DNA of 64,000 nt from Symsagittifera roscoffensis (Eukaryota; Xenacoelomorpha; Acoela; Convolutidae). The DNA is taken from positions 60,314,594 to 60,378,593 of the forward strand of contig NC_087067.1 in assembly GCF_963678635.1 (NCBI RefSeq), written 5' to 3'. The position numbers were made by a program, and so were the translations under genes. Below are positions 40,457 through 51,957 of this stretch, piece by piece. Each line of letters begins with the position of its first letter. Position 1 is the stretch's first letter. The notes beneath the pieces were generated by a model, which saw nothing but the letters and a program-made list of their open reading frames with translations, made no database searches and was not told the DNA's origin.

Positions 40457-41888
40457 TAAATCTAGTGTTCGAAATTATCTTTCAAATTGGCCAATAAACC
40501 TAATATAAGCGTAAATTTAACATCGATATCTGCTAAAAACCAGGCCAGTCTGAATGTAACTTTAAAATTGGCCAAAAATCATAACTTATGTTAAAGTTCA
40601 ACCTTGAAAGTTTAATGAAAATTTAATATCTAGTTTGAATTTAACTTTAAAATCGGCCAAAAACCATAAATTTAACGTTAGTTTAACCGAAAACCTTACA
40701 TCTAGTTAGAATTAAAGTTCGAAATTTGTCAAAAAATTTACAAAATTTTGGAGTTGGGTGTTTAGAGTTTTGTGAAGCGAGAGACGAAAAAGAGGGTAGG
40801 TAAGGATGCCGGTGATGTTGGCGGGAATAGCAGAGACTCTGGTGCACAAGTTTCTGTTCGAGTTATTCATGCACACCATCAAAAACAAGAGGAAGATCAT
40901 TCAACCACGGGACTTACTCGGTAATAGATTTGGATCTCTTTAATTATTGTCGCCCTTGGGGTGCCTAGTAACGAGTTGCCACCATTATAAAGAAGAATAT
41001 ATACGTTTTCAATGGTTAAGCATATGGTTAAGCATATACATTTCAATGGTTAAGCATATATACATTTTGTACCTAGCAAAAAATCTCCCCACTTTTGCAA
41101 GGGGGTATAGTTGAAGAGATCCCCATTTTAAGGCCACCTTTTTGACTAAATTCCTCTTTTTTGCCGATTTACTTTCGACTTTTCTTTCGAATTATTCGAT
41201 AAAAACATTTCAAAGCTTTTTTACTCCTCACCCCACTGCATAGTATCTATTTTTTTAGGATTATGCATATTTTTAGGGATTTCTCCTTATCAGCTATGAA
41301 GAAAATAGTATCTGATATGAATTGATTATTATCAGAATAGTTATTGATTTGTTCAGCATTCAAAATTTCATGATTAGATTTTCACTAAGTTTAGGTAGTT
41401 TTCAAAATTGAAACTCAAAGGCCAAAGTTCTCTGCGTTGTGGGGAGAATGGAAAAAATCCAATTTTTGTATATTTTGCCATTTTTCACACCAAGTTAGAG
41501 CCTTCTCCGATAGATAAAAACAGGATTAGCAAAGAGAGTGTTAATAAAAGTCTGTTGTAGGTCAAATAATGAGCTCAGAATATAGTTTCCGCTACATTTT
41601 CAAACTATGGATGGTGAAAAAAAAATTGTTACACCAGTTTTCGTATGTTGCGTCGTCGACCATCTTTTTCGCCGATGAAGTTGAGTTCTTGAAAAGTTTG
41701 ACCTTTTTTTGCAAAACTTTTTTGAACACTTTTTAGGCATAAACGAAGTTTTTAGGCAATTTCTGGGCGGTTTTGACCAAAAATGGCGTATGGATAAAAT
41801 TGAATCAAAAGGGGCACCGCCCTCACGAACCCGAACCCCCCTACGCCCTAAACCCGGACCTGATTATTGTTCGTCTTCATTTCGGCAG
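40457..41888. other. AT-rich stretch with no supported gene
   Basis: 40,460-40,740 is a degenerate repeat around AATTGGCCAAAAA/ATCGGCCAAAAACC with a period of about 65-75 bp. 41,005-41,060 has short GGTTAAGCATAT repeats. I see nothing coding with support. Confidence 0.5.
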
Positions 41889-42353
41889 GTGTAACCCTTC
41901 TCGCTTTGATTCTAGCCGCTCTCGAGGGGTGCGAACATCTGCACATTCTCAAGATCAGATTCTCCCCAAAACTGCCTGGCGCCGGAGTCATCCCCCCTCG
42001 CTTTCTCGACAACCTGGACCTAAAATCGCTTGCCAATACAACCAGTCTGAGTCCAAAAATACCTTCCCTAACATCTGGAAAAAATTCTAAGTCAGTTCCC
42101 GGTGCACCGAAAAAGAGTCCCAAAGTCCGTTCTCGTAAGTCCGAAAAGACCCCCAAAACCCTTCCTCGTTTGTCCGAAAAGAGCCCTACAAAGATCGATG
42201 ACATGGATGAAGAGATGGAGTTTCCTATTACCCCGGAAGCATCAGATGATGAAGAGCCCCCGAAATGGGATGTTAGTTTCCAGAATTCTTTTGTCACTGT
42301 TAAGCATATTTATAGAGAACTTACGTCAAACCCTCCTTCCACGTCTCTCAGTG
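41889..42353 (+). CDS. Possible exon of an unidentified gene
   Basis: A 465-bp open stretch, less AT-rich than its surroundings, lies between an acceptor-like TTTCGGCAG and a donor-like GTGGTAAGG, and its length is a multiple of three. The reading frame (within 41,867-42,415) starts hydrophobic (VTLLALILAALEGCEHL), then turns Lys/Ser/Pro-rich (SPKVRSRKSEKTPKT) and acidic (MDEEMEFPITPEASDDEE). I do not recognise it. It could equally be a fragment of a retroelement Gag region. Confidence 0.3.
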
Positions 42354-45300
42354 GTAAGGTCCTTAAACACATGAATTTTCCCTTTTTAGCCCTATTTATG
42401 GCCGACCAACCCTAAAAGTGAATTGCGGCATGCTGTTTAATCCATTTAAAACTATGCAAAATACATCACTTTTTTTTACTTGAAATAGCGCGTGTAGGGA
42501 TAGCTTTTGAGAAAAAAAATAGAGTATTTGTTTGACTTTTTTATTAAGTTCTTTTAATAGCGCAAACTTTTTTCAATAGAGCTTAATAGACAGTTAAAGT
42601 TTTGATCAACTTGTGGAATTTTTTTCGCTTGGGTAATTTTTCGACGAAACATTTTTTCTAACGAAACAATTTTTACAGTTTTGGCTTTGACTCAACAATG
42701 CGAATTAAATGCGAATAAACTAATCCAAACCTTGTCTCAATAAACCCAAATAGTACGTTGTACTTGACTGGATTTTGCTTGCTGAGGGTAGATTCTCAAA
42801 AAATAAAACTGCTCAGAAATTTTGTTTTTTTTTAAGATTCTTTTTTAAAAAAGCAGTCGCTGATTCAGACACTGCAAGCACTGCCCTGATACGAGACCTC
42901 TTGTTGATCCAACTTTCGAAGAACATGACTAAAATTTTTTCCTACCATCTGAAAGATATTGTTGTCTATAGCTCAAATATAAAACAAATTTTCACCAGTC
43001 GTCATCTTTTTTTTTGGGATATGATGATTTTCAAATAGGCAATTTGGCCATTTTGGGATAACTAAACCGCAATAAGTTGCGCTCTTAAAACACTCGCAAG
43101 CGACAGAATGAATTGTTCTAAATCAAGTTAAGGCAATCTAATCTTATTATCAGGATACCAGACGCTAAATTGTTCTTTGCATTTTAGAAATAACATATAA
43201 TAAAGAAGAAAAGAAAATTAAAAAAATTACTTGTCCAATTTTCAATCAAAGTCAATTGAATTGGTCTTAAACTGCATTTAAAACATTCAGTGATTAGCTA
43301 CGATATACAAGCAGTCTTGCTTTATTTGATTGGTGAAGTGAAACAGTGTTGTGAAACCCTGAAAACCCCAACTGCCATTCAAATATTCTGATGTAGTGTT
43401 TTGTAGATTTCGGGGATTATTTCTCTAGGTCCGTTCACCCACTCTAAATTAACGGCGCCGCAAAGTGGTCCCCTTGGTAATGAATTTAGCGGGGCGACCG
43501 AAGTTCACTACTATCCACAATTGCGAAAGGTTTAAGTTTGTGGCAACTATTCTGTACTGTATTCTGTTAGTTGCCCCTTTTTTTAGCTGCTCTTGAGGCT
43601 GTCTCGAACACTCTCGCCGATCGCAAGAATTTCCAGTAGTAATTAATTTCATTCAGATAAATATTGGTCTAAATACAGAAGGCTCTAGGCGGCCCGAGTA
43701 CAATCTAGTAATCTAACCAAAAGGAAAAGGTCCGCGATCAATTAACACAATTGCCTAATTGCAAATCAAATTCCAAATAATTTAGCCAACAATTCTATCT
43801 TCTTTACAGAATCCTAATTATTGAATTACCCACAGTCATTCCACACTATTACTCAGTCCGACCTGCAAATTTAATAGTGTCACTAACGATAACTATTTCT
43901 TTGAGGTACTTTGACTGATCTCTTTACTTCGCAATTCCTGATTCTCTAACTAACTGAGAACCAACCGCTCGCTCTCACGGCACAATTGTTCTCTAAGTAA
44001 CTGAGAACCAACTACACTCACTAGTAACTCACACTGTTCTGCCTAAGGGTAGGCTGGTTGCTATTCTCTATAATGTTTGTCTATTTGAGTTTTAGTTATA
44101 GTTGAATTATGTCGTCCGTACAAGTCATGACATTTACTTTGGTACCCATTTCGCAAAGTCTTAACAACATTCTTCCTCTGATGACACTAGTCATAAATTT
44201 CAAGTTCAATATAGGTGTCTCTAATTAAGTTGTGCAAATATCAAGTCCAATTTCACCTCGACACTGAGTTATGTTTAATTCATCAATCTCCCAAGGTTTT
44301 TATTTCATTATCCCATTAACGTTCCGACCTCCAAGGGGTAGGGAAAGACCCTTTTTCTGGATTGCTAACTCATTCTAAGCAACTACAATTCCGATCTACA
44401 CTCTATTCAAATTCCGAACTTCTAGCTATCAGGGGAACGTAATTCGCTTAATAGGGGCCGAGTCGTGTCAAAAAGCCACGTCCGGGTAGCTGAGTAAATA
44501 CTCCTTTCGTTCATACTATTTAGGCGACCTATTTTTGTTTAGTCAGATTGAGTTTTTTTAAATAGTGCATTCGCCAAGCTAAATTGAACCCAATATTTGC
44601 CAAGCTCTTTTTAATTGATTCCACTAATTTAATCATACAATGTATAAGTTATATCTCTTTCAGCTTCTCATTTACTTCCCAATATGTAAGTTCCCTCCCA
44701 ATTATTAGTAAGGTGACCAATTGCCGTTCCCAAGGGTTGGAGTCGAATGAATACGCCCCTTTCCGGTGTTAATCCCGAGGTTTTTTATGCAATTTTGGTC
44801 CTAAACGCCCAAAGGTCAGTGAGAGGTCACCCCGGGGTCAATCTCCTACATTCAGTTTTAGAATCCCGTAGGAGTCCTACCTACCAAGTTTCGTTTTATT
44901 TTGTCCATTATCACTTTTTACGGGAAAAAGCTATAAACACCGGAAGGAGCCGTCGGAGGGATTTTACTCACAAGGGGTCTTTTTTCGAGGCTGAGTTGAA
45001 CTGCCTATCGCCGCCATGAAATCAATATGCCCCCGGTCATTTTTTGCGTAAATTGTCTGTTTCCGGTTTCAGGGGTAATTTTTCCAAGTGCTAATAACTT
45101 CAGGTTCAACCGCCGGATATGGTTCAAATTATACTACATGATGTATCTCGTTACTACCTATAATGTCCTTAAGTTATAGCTCCCTGCGTTCAGTGGGGTC
45201 CAATAAACGACTTCCGGAAGTCGGGGTGGGGACTATTTGCATAGAGAACAGCTTCCCTCAACTAGTTCTATAACATACTATATTTTAGTTCCATTCCAAC

Positions 45301-45446
45301 CGCTAGTTACCGAAGTCTGATAGGGCCATTTGGACTTCGGGGAACCGTTATCACTTGGTCCCGGGGGGTCCGACATCTAGATTTTTGCATGCCCGCGGTC
45401 AAATCATCTAGTGATCGTCAGTAGTATATAATGGGGCAGTTCAGTC
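42354..45446. other. 3-kb stretch with no supported gene
   Basis: AT-rich at 42,400-43,400, with more balanced composition at 43,400-45,400. Only short open stretches are present (for example 43,449-43,652 minus and 44,747-45,019 plus), with no recognisable motif. No repeat structure stands out. Confidence 0.5.
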
Positions 45447-45466
45447 GGGGGGGGGGGGGGGGGGGG
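45447..45466 (+). repeat. Run of 20 G
   Basis: A single uninterrupted G tract. Such runs form quadruplex DNA and are prone to deletion or assembly error, so its exact length is uncertain. Confidence 0.9.
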
Positions 45467-45479
45467 TATGCTGTGCGGG

Positions 45480-45600
45480 CCCCCATGTATTAACATAGGC
45501 TATAGAGTATCCGGTCCGCACCCTATGTATTAACATAGGCTATAAAAATCCCAATGTATTAAGATAAGGAATAAGTTTCCCAATGTACTAAGATACGAGG
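45480..45600. repeat. Four degenerate repeats of ATGTATTAACATAGGCTATA
   Basis: Exact at about 45,485 and 45,523, then diverged (AATGTATTAAGATAAGGAAT, AATGTACTAAGATACGAGG). The repeats lie directly after the G run and include the near-palindrome TATGTATTAACATA. Confidence 0.8.
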
Positions 45601-46595
45601 TTTCAGATGGTAAGAGTCAGAAAAATTTTTGTCGCCCGAATTTTTTGAGCTCGGTTTTTGCCACAACTTGCGTTTCTTAGTCAACTTCTACGATTTGTGA
45701 TATGAAAGGGCTAACTTGTCTTACATAAATTCGGTATGGTAAGTTTCAGAAAGTTTTTTGAAATATTTTTTAAGTCTTACTTGCAAATACATTTTTATAT
45801 TGAAAAAAGATTTTTATATTAAAAAATCGAAAGTTTTTTTTTGGATGGTAAGTTTCAGATGGTAAGTTTCGACAAAAATAAAGTTTCGATTTTGAGTATG
45901 GGATCATAAACTAATATATCACAGAATACTTTTTTTTTCTCGAAAGAATCTTTTAATTTCTCATTTCATGTTATTTATTTTCCCTCAGGTTTTCTGGGGA
46001 AAATTGTCAAGAGGGGATTATCTTTGACAGGTTAGTTATTCCGCTCCACGGGATATCAGGGGAGTTTTGACAGCTCCTCACGGTTGATTACTTTTATATC
46101 CCACTTAATCTTTTTTCCCCAGATTATCTGGAGAACGGATGACAGGTTCATTACACTTATTAACTTTATGACTTATTTTATCTTTTTTCACATAATTATC
46201 TCACTTATTTTTACCTCAACTGGTTTATTTATTCTGTCATATTTCTTGCTACGATTCGTTTCAGTTCTCATTCATCACATTGTTTTAAATCTTTAAAAAA
46301 TTTTTGAAATTTCCAAATTATAGTAAGTATAGAGAAAAATATAGTATCATAATTTTTTTGGGTCTGATATTTTTGTGTAATAATTTTTCCATCTTTCTCA
46401 GAGTAAACTTTTAAGAAAACTATACAATTTACTAGAAGTTGGTTACAAGTTTTGTAAATTTATATACTCTATCGTTAATTCTTTCAATTGGTGGACTACA
46501 ACATCCATATTTTATCACCATTCTCCGTATTTAATCAAAGGGTTTAGTTGCTAAGATAGTTTTCGTAAAAAATTTAAGGAATTTAAAAAGTTAAT
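45601..46595. other. AT-rich stretch left of the Maverick genes
   Basis: No supported gene. It contains repeated GGTAAGTTTCAG-like tracts (45,600-45,880) and an 11-bp perfect inverted repeat, TCTGGGGAAAA, at 45,993-46,003 and 46,113-46,123. The end of the Maverick element may lie here, but I cannot identify its terminal inverted repeat. Confidence 0.45.
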
Positions 46596-46913
46596 TTACA
46601 CTGAATAAATTGCGTAGAAACCACACAAATTATCAGTCTTCTGTAGCTTTCGAGAAACCATTCGTGGAAACTTTTTCGTCAAAAAGGGGTAAGTTGATCT
46701 CTTTCTTCCCAAAGAATCTGCAAAGTAGTAGCTTTTATCCAGTCGAGCAATAATAATCCAGTGTTCTCCTCTATCATTGCTTGGGGCTGAGTTAATAATT
46801 GCAAAAGAGTATTTTGTTAGTTGAGGTACTGTATCAGAAGGGTATGATCCCATGTACTTGAACCTGAGCTCTGGAATTCTTTCAATAAATTGCAAAAGTG
46901 AAAAATTATCCAT
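46596..46913 (-). pseudogene. Maverick cysteine protease (adenovirus-type), C-terminally truncated
   Basis: This family of cysteine proteases matures capsid proteins. The 105-aa ORF has the catalytic layout of the adenain family: EHWIII with the His near residue 51, an acidic residue in FADSLG near 69 and CGFYA with the Cys near 99. It ends at a stop shortly after that block. The reading can be continued only in a broken form downstream, so the tail is lost. It is the last gene of the minus-strand series. Confidence 0.75.
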
Positions 46914-47000
46914 CTTTGCAATTGTAGGCTGATTTACAGCTAAAAATGAAATTGATAGTTTGATAGTGTACTTTAGGTTAAAAAATGAAAAAATAATGAT

Positions 47001-47258
47001 TTACACACATTTAGGAATTGAATCAACAAAGTCCCATACACAAGCTTTAAGTAGTGGGCAAAGTTTATTGAACACTGTTATACAGTCTAGGTTGAAGTGT
47101 CTCGGGTTTTCAACTAAACAGCATTCTTTCTCTATTCTTTCTGGAGCTTTAGGTCTGAAGAGAAACAAAATAGATAGTACAGAGATTATAATAAAGAAAA
47201 GTCCCAAAAAAGTTACAATATTTTTATAGGAACCTGAAAACTCATAAAATTTAAACAT
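47001..47258 (-). CDS. Small Maverick membrane protein (about 85 aa)
   Basis: One strong transmembrane span near the N-terminus (IVTFLGLFFIIISVLSILFL) is followed by a Cys-containing tail (ECCLVE, LDCITVF, KLCPLLKACVW). I chose the Met at 47,258 because its ATG overlaps the end of the major capsid ORF by a few bases, an arrangement seen between other genes here. An in-frame Met at 47,285 would add nine residues. It appears intact. Small membrane proteins beside the capsid gene recur in Mavericks; the role is unknown. Confidence 0.6.
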   Translation of the reverse strand: MFKFYEFSGSYKNIVTFLGLFFIIISVLSILFLFRPKAPERIEKECCLVENPRHFNLDCITVFNKLCPLLKACVWDFVDSIPKCV

Positions 47259-48568
47259 TTTTAGCGACTGTTCCGAATTTGTCATTTTGAATATTTGATA
47301 GTCTTTCTCCCAAGACTATCACTTCCGTTACTTGCTCCAAGGGAAATTGGAAAAACATTTCTAATCTCAAGCTTTCTCCACTAAATTTTGCATAATGCAT
47401 CTGTTCAGCTGCATCCTGCAGTGAAGTCAAGTCGAAAACTAGAATATAGTGATTTTGAAAATTTTCCATTGGAAGAGCTGGAAAATCTTTGTTAAACTGC
47501 ATTGCTTTCATTGTTGTAACATAGGGACGGCAAGGAGAAGTTGTATCTTATGAAATAATTGCTCTTCCACCCCGAAAAATTCTAAGCTCTCTTAAATGAA
47601 ATTGTTGATAATTGAAAGGATTTTCATGAAAAGATCCCGCAACAGCCGAATTTGTATTCATTGCAACAGCTATCCTTTTTGGGGCATTATTGAAAACATT
47701 TTCCTGAATAAACTGGTTTTGACGAGATGGAATGATAAAGGTTCTTGCTATAGTTTCCATGTAATTGTAATGAGCAGGTCGCCTTTCCAGATTCCTTTGC
47801 AAATTTTGATGATTAGATTCAGCTACTAAAATTCTTCTTGTAAACAGTGAACAATCGACAATGTTCAGACTAACATTTGGATTATCAGACAGCATGTAAA
47901 AATTAGGTCTAGCTCGAATAAGTTTAATTCGAACGTTGGTTTTTGGTATCAATAATTTTTCACAAGTAAACAAGTCAATGGCTACCCTGCCAAAAGTGAA
48001 AAAGTTATCCCTGATCCTAAAGCATTTGCTCTATCAGTGAATTGATACATATGAAATGCTTCTGGATATTCTTAGAAACTATACCCATGACGAGCAAGTA
48101 TTCCTTTATTACTCATTGCCGACGGGTTGAATTCGTTGGATATTTGTGCTTTATGAGGATATAATCCATTGTCGTTGTAAACCATTGTATTATTAAAATA
48201 AACTTCACAATTGGAGAATAGAGAATGTAGTCGATTGTTTACATAAGTTAAGTAAGTTTGTGGTTACTCATCTGAATCTTCCTCCGATTTTGCTTTATAT
48301 TCTGCTTTTTCTTTTTTAAATGTTTCAAAGAATCTTCCTTTGAATAATTGAAGCTTTAAACTGAGGTGGGTATCGCGCATATCCAAATAAAGATTACGGT
48401 CCTCCTCAAATTCAAACTCAATACTGCTTTCATCAAGAGAAGTACTGGGAAATACTTCTTGTGTGTATGATGAATTTATTGTTTCCAAAACTGGGACTTC
48501 ATCAAAAATCTCCAAGAAGAATTTGTAAACGCTCCGTACCGAAAATGACTACTTTGATTTACACTCAT
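47251..48568 (-). pseudogene. Maverick major capsid protein, broken
   Basis: The double jelly-roll shell protein of Maverick virus-like particles, about 440 codons. It is read as three open stretches in different frames: 48,264-48,515 (N-terminal, with DESSIEFEFEEDRNLYLDMR), 47,548-47,973 (with RPNFYMLSDNPNVSLNIVDC) and 47,251-47,511 (with FFQFPLEQVTEVIVLGERLS). Between them an in-frame stop near 48,080 and several one-base shifts break the gene. The start at 48,568 overlaps the stop of the core-like gene as ATGA. The similarity to Maverick capsid proteins is strong and runs the full length, but this copy cannot make a complete protein. Confidence 0.82.
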
Positions 48569-48953
48569 TTTATCTTGTCAAAAATGTCTTTGCGAGAGCG
48601 ACTGATTTTTGAATTACTTTTTCGAGAAATGGTTCTTCTTGTTCTACGCTTGGATTTCTTTTTTCCACCTCCCAGCTGTTTTTGAACTGTTTTTGTTCCA
48701 ACATCTTTTGCAAACGTTTTGAGTTTTTTTCGTCCACTGACAACTTCCCCAATCTCTGGAGCGGCAATTTCAAATAAATCTGCTCCGATTCTTTTTGCAG
48801 CTGGACCATATATTTTTGAATAAAGGGAATTGCAATTCTCCCAAGAGTTTGTGCAAGAGCACCAAAACCTCTTCCACGCTGTCTGGCATGTCCATGAAAA
48901 ATAGGAAAATTAGCTGAACTTCGAGCAACCATTTCGTATGAAGTATCAATCAA
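48565..48953 (-). pseudogene. Core/minor-virion-like protein of Maverick (adenovirus pX/pVI-like)
   Basis: The N-terminal part has the hallmark RGRGFGALAQTLGRIAIPF, followed by a basic tail. The open frame at 48,570-48,953 leaves the true frame near 48,790 through a one-base loss. In the other frame the expected Lys/Arg-rich C-terminus is visible and ends at a TGA overlapping the capsid ATG at 48,568. Proteins of this type bind DNA or membranes inside the particle. An earlier start just upstream of 48,953 is possible but falls in another frame. Confidence 0.65.
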
Positions 48954-49239
48954 AAATGATGATCCGAAATCTTGCGAAACAAGAGAACAACTCGTGTAAT
49001 TCCTACGGACACAAAAGGATTTTTTTCACCTGTAGTATCCCTTAATTCTATTTTTATGCTGTGGAAAGAATTTTGAATAATTTTTTAAATTGTAGATTTG
49101 TAAAGGATTGATAGTTCATGTACTGTCCTGTAGATATTATGTCTGCATTTTTTAACTTTGGAAATGAAAGGAATACAACGCAGTGATGGAGTTTTTGTAT
49201 CGCCTACTATATTATATTCTATAATATCACTATAAATAA
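48954..49239. other. Gap between core-like and penton-like genes
   Basis: About 290 bp of AT-rich sequence without a readable ORF. It may hold remains of the core-like gene's 5' end. Confidence 0.5.
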
Positions 49240-49775
49240 TTAGGGATGTATTCTTATAATGTCGTAAGAATACTGAGGATAATGTGGTCCTTTTCCTTTC
49301 ATTATAACACCTGTCTGATTTTGTTCTAAATCACAATCAAAAATGTGACTCAAATCAGCTTTTTGAATTATAAACACTGATTGATCCTCAGGTAAATGAA
49401 TGGCAACTTTTTGTGTAATCTTATCTACTGATACATAAATTGCGTTATATTCATATTTTTGTGTGCCTATACGTTTTCGAACTTTGTCATTCATGGCTAC
49501 AACTATATCAACAACACTTGGATACAATCCAGGTTCAACATGCATCGGTTGAATCTTTCTTTTTTCCTCAGGATTTTCTCGTCCATCTACGAAAGTAAAC
49601 TTTCCCTCTGTAACGCTTGGTACAAAGAAGGGTACGATATTTCTGAAATAGCAACCTCCCATTCTCCTTTTAGATGTATTTGTTCCGGTAGAAAGTTTGT
49701 AAAGGAACTGAGACTGTTATTCGGATAACAATTAAAAGAAGCATTAGAAACTAGCGCAATAGTAAAAGAATCCAT
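49240..49775 (-). pseudogene. Penton-like minor capsid protein of Maverick, frameshifted
   Basis: Single jelly-roll vertex protein. The N-terminal part (within 49,587-49,799) has SNASFNCYPNNSLSSFTNFL and EWEVAISEISYPSLYQ. The C-terminal part (within 49,240-49,662) has VTEGKFTFVDG and a KGPHYPQYSYDIIRIHP end. The two are in different frames and meet near 49,620-49,640, so one indel breaks the gene. The start is taken at MDSFTIALVS (49,775). Maverick neighbours and the N-terminal motif support the call. Confidence 0.75.
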
Positions 49776-49818
49776 GACAACTGATTGATAGAAATTCAAA
49801 TTTGAAAATGACTTACTT

Positions 49819-50640
49819 TTAATCTGAACATTTTCTCAGCTCTTTTTCATAAAATTTCATCTGTAAACTGTGGCTTGTATCCTTTTCGGAACGGAATATC
49901 ATTTTTCGAAATTCTAAATCTATCTCCAATTTTGAATTTTGGTTTAGTATATTTCTTGAATGATTTGTTATACAATATTGATAAAAAAAATCACTGTTTT
50001 TCACATCTCTGGGAGATTTTCCAATTGATCGATTTTTGCTGCAGTTCAATGTAGAAACAAATTGCTGCAATTTGGGGGCAAATTTTTCACCATGATCTTC
50101 AATGTAACGATATATTATAAGTTTTAAAGATTGAATTGCTCTCTCTAAGAATACAGCTTTTGTTTCACTCATTGTTGAGTAAACTTCAATGTCTTTCTCC
50201 TTGCAAAATTTTTTAAAAGTTCCCCCTTATTGTGTTCTTTTATCAACCCAAAGTTTTTCAGGAGTGTTTTTTTTAGAAATTATTTTTCTGAAAGCTTGTA
50301 AAGTGTCTTTGGCATACTTTGTTGTCATTGTTTGAACTCTGACAAATCTCGAAAAAATATCTATAGCAACTAATAAATACTTGACTCCATTGTTTTGACT
50401 AGCTAACTTGTCTACAAAAGCCAAGTCCATACACCAGATTTCATTGATATAATTAGAAAAAGCTTGAAGTCTTCGGAACACCTGATTGGTGGACCAAATT
50501 TTGTAAACGATGTCTTGGTTTGTAAAAATTTTTCTGTTTTCTTTTTTGATAAACCACTCGCTTTACTTAAGTTTTGAATAGAACCGTACGCAGCTCTGCC
50601 CCTAGAATACAATCTGTTAACTCCTACATTTTCAGATTTT
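49819..50640 (-). pseudogene. Maverick retroviral-type integrase, broken
   Basis: The DDE integrase that inserts Maverick DNA. The N-terminal part (50,412-50,640) has GRAAYGSIQNLSKASGLSKK. The core (50,227-50,481) has the first catalytic Asp in MDLAFVDKLASQNNGVKYLL and stops just after LWVDKRTQ, where the second catalytic block sits but is altered. The third block and tail (49,819-50,172) have LERAIQSLKLIIYRYIEDHG and IGKSPRDVKN. At least three frame changes and a stop separate the pieces. Confidence 0.78.
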
Positions 50641-51037
50641 GAAAGGGATCCAAGTTCCTCTATCTTTTGCTTTGGCATTCTTGTTAATAACAAGTTTAGG
50701 AGGAAGTTGAGTTGCTTCCAAAATAGTAAAATAAATATCTGGAAAATCGGTATTTTTTCGCTTTAGTGCACACACAAAGTCTACAATAGATTCTTCTGTA
50801 TCTCGGTTTTCTAATATAATATTGTCTGACTGGTTGAGTTTAATTCTAGGAGAATTCAATCAATAATGTGCTTTTTGTTGCTCGTTTTCGACCTCGCATT
50901 CACAGCACTAAACAGAATCAAAATTTTTTGTTACAATCTCCTCCTTTTCTTGCTTTTGTTCCAATTTTTGTTTTCTTGGAAGTGTACTTTGTAATTGATA
51001 AACTGAGTAGGTACGGAATTAGAACAAACTGTTCCAT
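50632..51037 (-). pseudogene. Conserved Maverick protein of unknown function, broken
   Basis: It starts MEQFVLIPY (ATG at 51,037) and is broken soon after. The C-terminal 75 residues are open (50,632-50,859) with SPRIKL-like start, PDIYFTILEATQLPP and KAKDRGTWIPFKI. It lies between ATPase and integrase. I recognise the tail as recurring in Mavericks but know no function. Confidence 0.5.
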
Positions 51038-51038
51038 A

Positions 51039-51957
51039 CTATGTCAATCGTTTAATGACAAAAGGGGTGATGATAGATATCAGTTGTAACCCTTTAGTTG
51101 AACTTAAAATAATTCTTTTTTTGTGTAGACGAGTTCTTTTTTGTGTTAGTTCTGAAATTTCTTTTCGATGTTTTACTACGTCTTCTTTCCGAAGATATCG
51201 AAGCTCTCCTCTTAATAGGTTTACTAAACACTCGCTCAGAAACTGAATGAAATCTTTTGGGTAATTGAGAATGAATTGTTTTCGAAGCCTTAGAGAAAAT
51301 TTTTGAAATATTGGGAGAATAGAGACGTACTGTGTACTCATCGTCCAAAATCTTTGTCTCTATTCCAACTCGTAAGTAAACTTTTGTTGGAACTGACCCA
51401 CTATTAGAGCAATACCTAAGTGAATCAACTGTTTTTGGGGTTGAATCAATAAGTAAATGACCATAAGGAAAGGATGTTGCATCTTGATACCACTCTTTCA
51501 ATAGAGACCCTAGACCTTGTTGTTGACTTAATGTATTGATTTGTAAAACATCCCTCGGCGACTTGAACAAGACTATGTGGGTATTTTGTAACTCTACATC
51601 TCTTCCTAATTTTTTTTTGATGAAATAAATTGTGTTTGATGTATTTTGTATTCAGTCCCCTGTGTCTCCCAGCAGTAGCAGTTTTTACAAATTGTTTGGA
51701 GTTTGAAATTTCTTCACAAGAATCATCAAATATAAGCAAATACTTAGTTCCGTTATTGGGAAGATTTTCAATCAAGTCAAAATCTACTCCTTGGATAAAT
51801 TTAAGTTTTTTTTATGCATTTGACTATAAAGAGGTTGATAATGTTGATAGAAATAAAAAATTTTAGACCAATCAAAAATAAGATGAGATTTTCCAGATCC
51901 ACTTGGTCCAACTAGGGAAATAAAAATTCGTTCTTTGGTAGATATTATTTTATTCAT
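51039..51957 (-). pseudogene. Maverick packaging ATPase (FtsK/HerA type), broken
   Basis: It powers DNA loading into the capsid. The start at 51,957 reads MNKIISTKERIFISLVGPSG, with Walker A GPSGSGKS within the first 25 residues. Walker B LLIFDDS and the sensor-like RHRGLNTKYIKHN follow in 51,446-51,775. The C-terminal part, LFKSPRDVLQINTLSQQ-like, is in 51,094-51,570 with an Arg/Lys-rich tail. The Walker A, Walker B and C-terminal parts are in three frames. A deletion between the Walker blocks removes part of the protein near 51,780. Confidence 0.8.

Noticed and set aside
44735-44760. Possible tRNA T-arm (GGTTGGAGTCGAATG)
   Set aside because: No matching acceptor, D or anticodon arms are found around it.
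45993-46123. Terminal inverted repeat of the Maverick element
   Set aside because: The 11-bp inverted repeat is too short and too close together (110 bp) to be the long terminal repeat of a Maverick.
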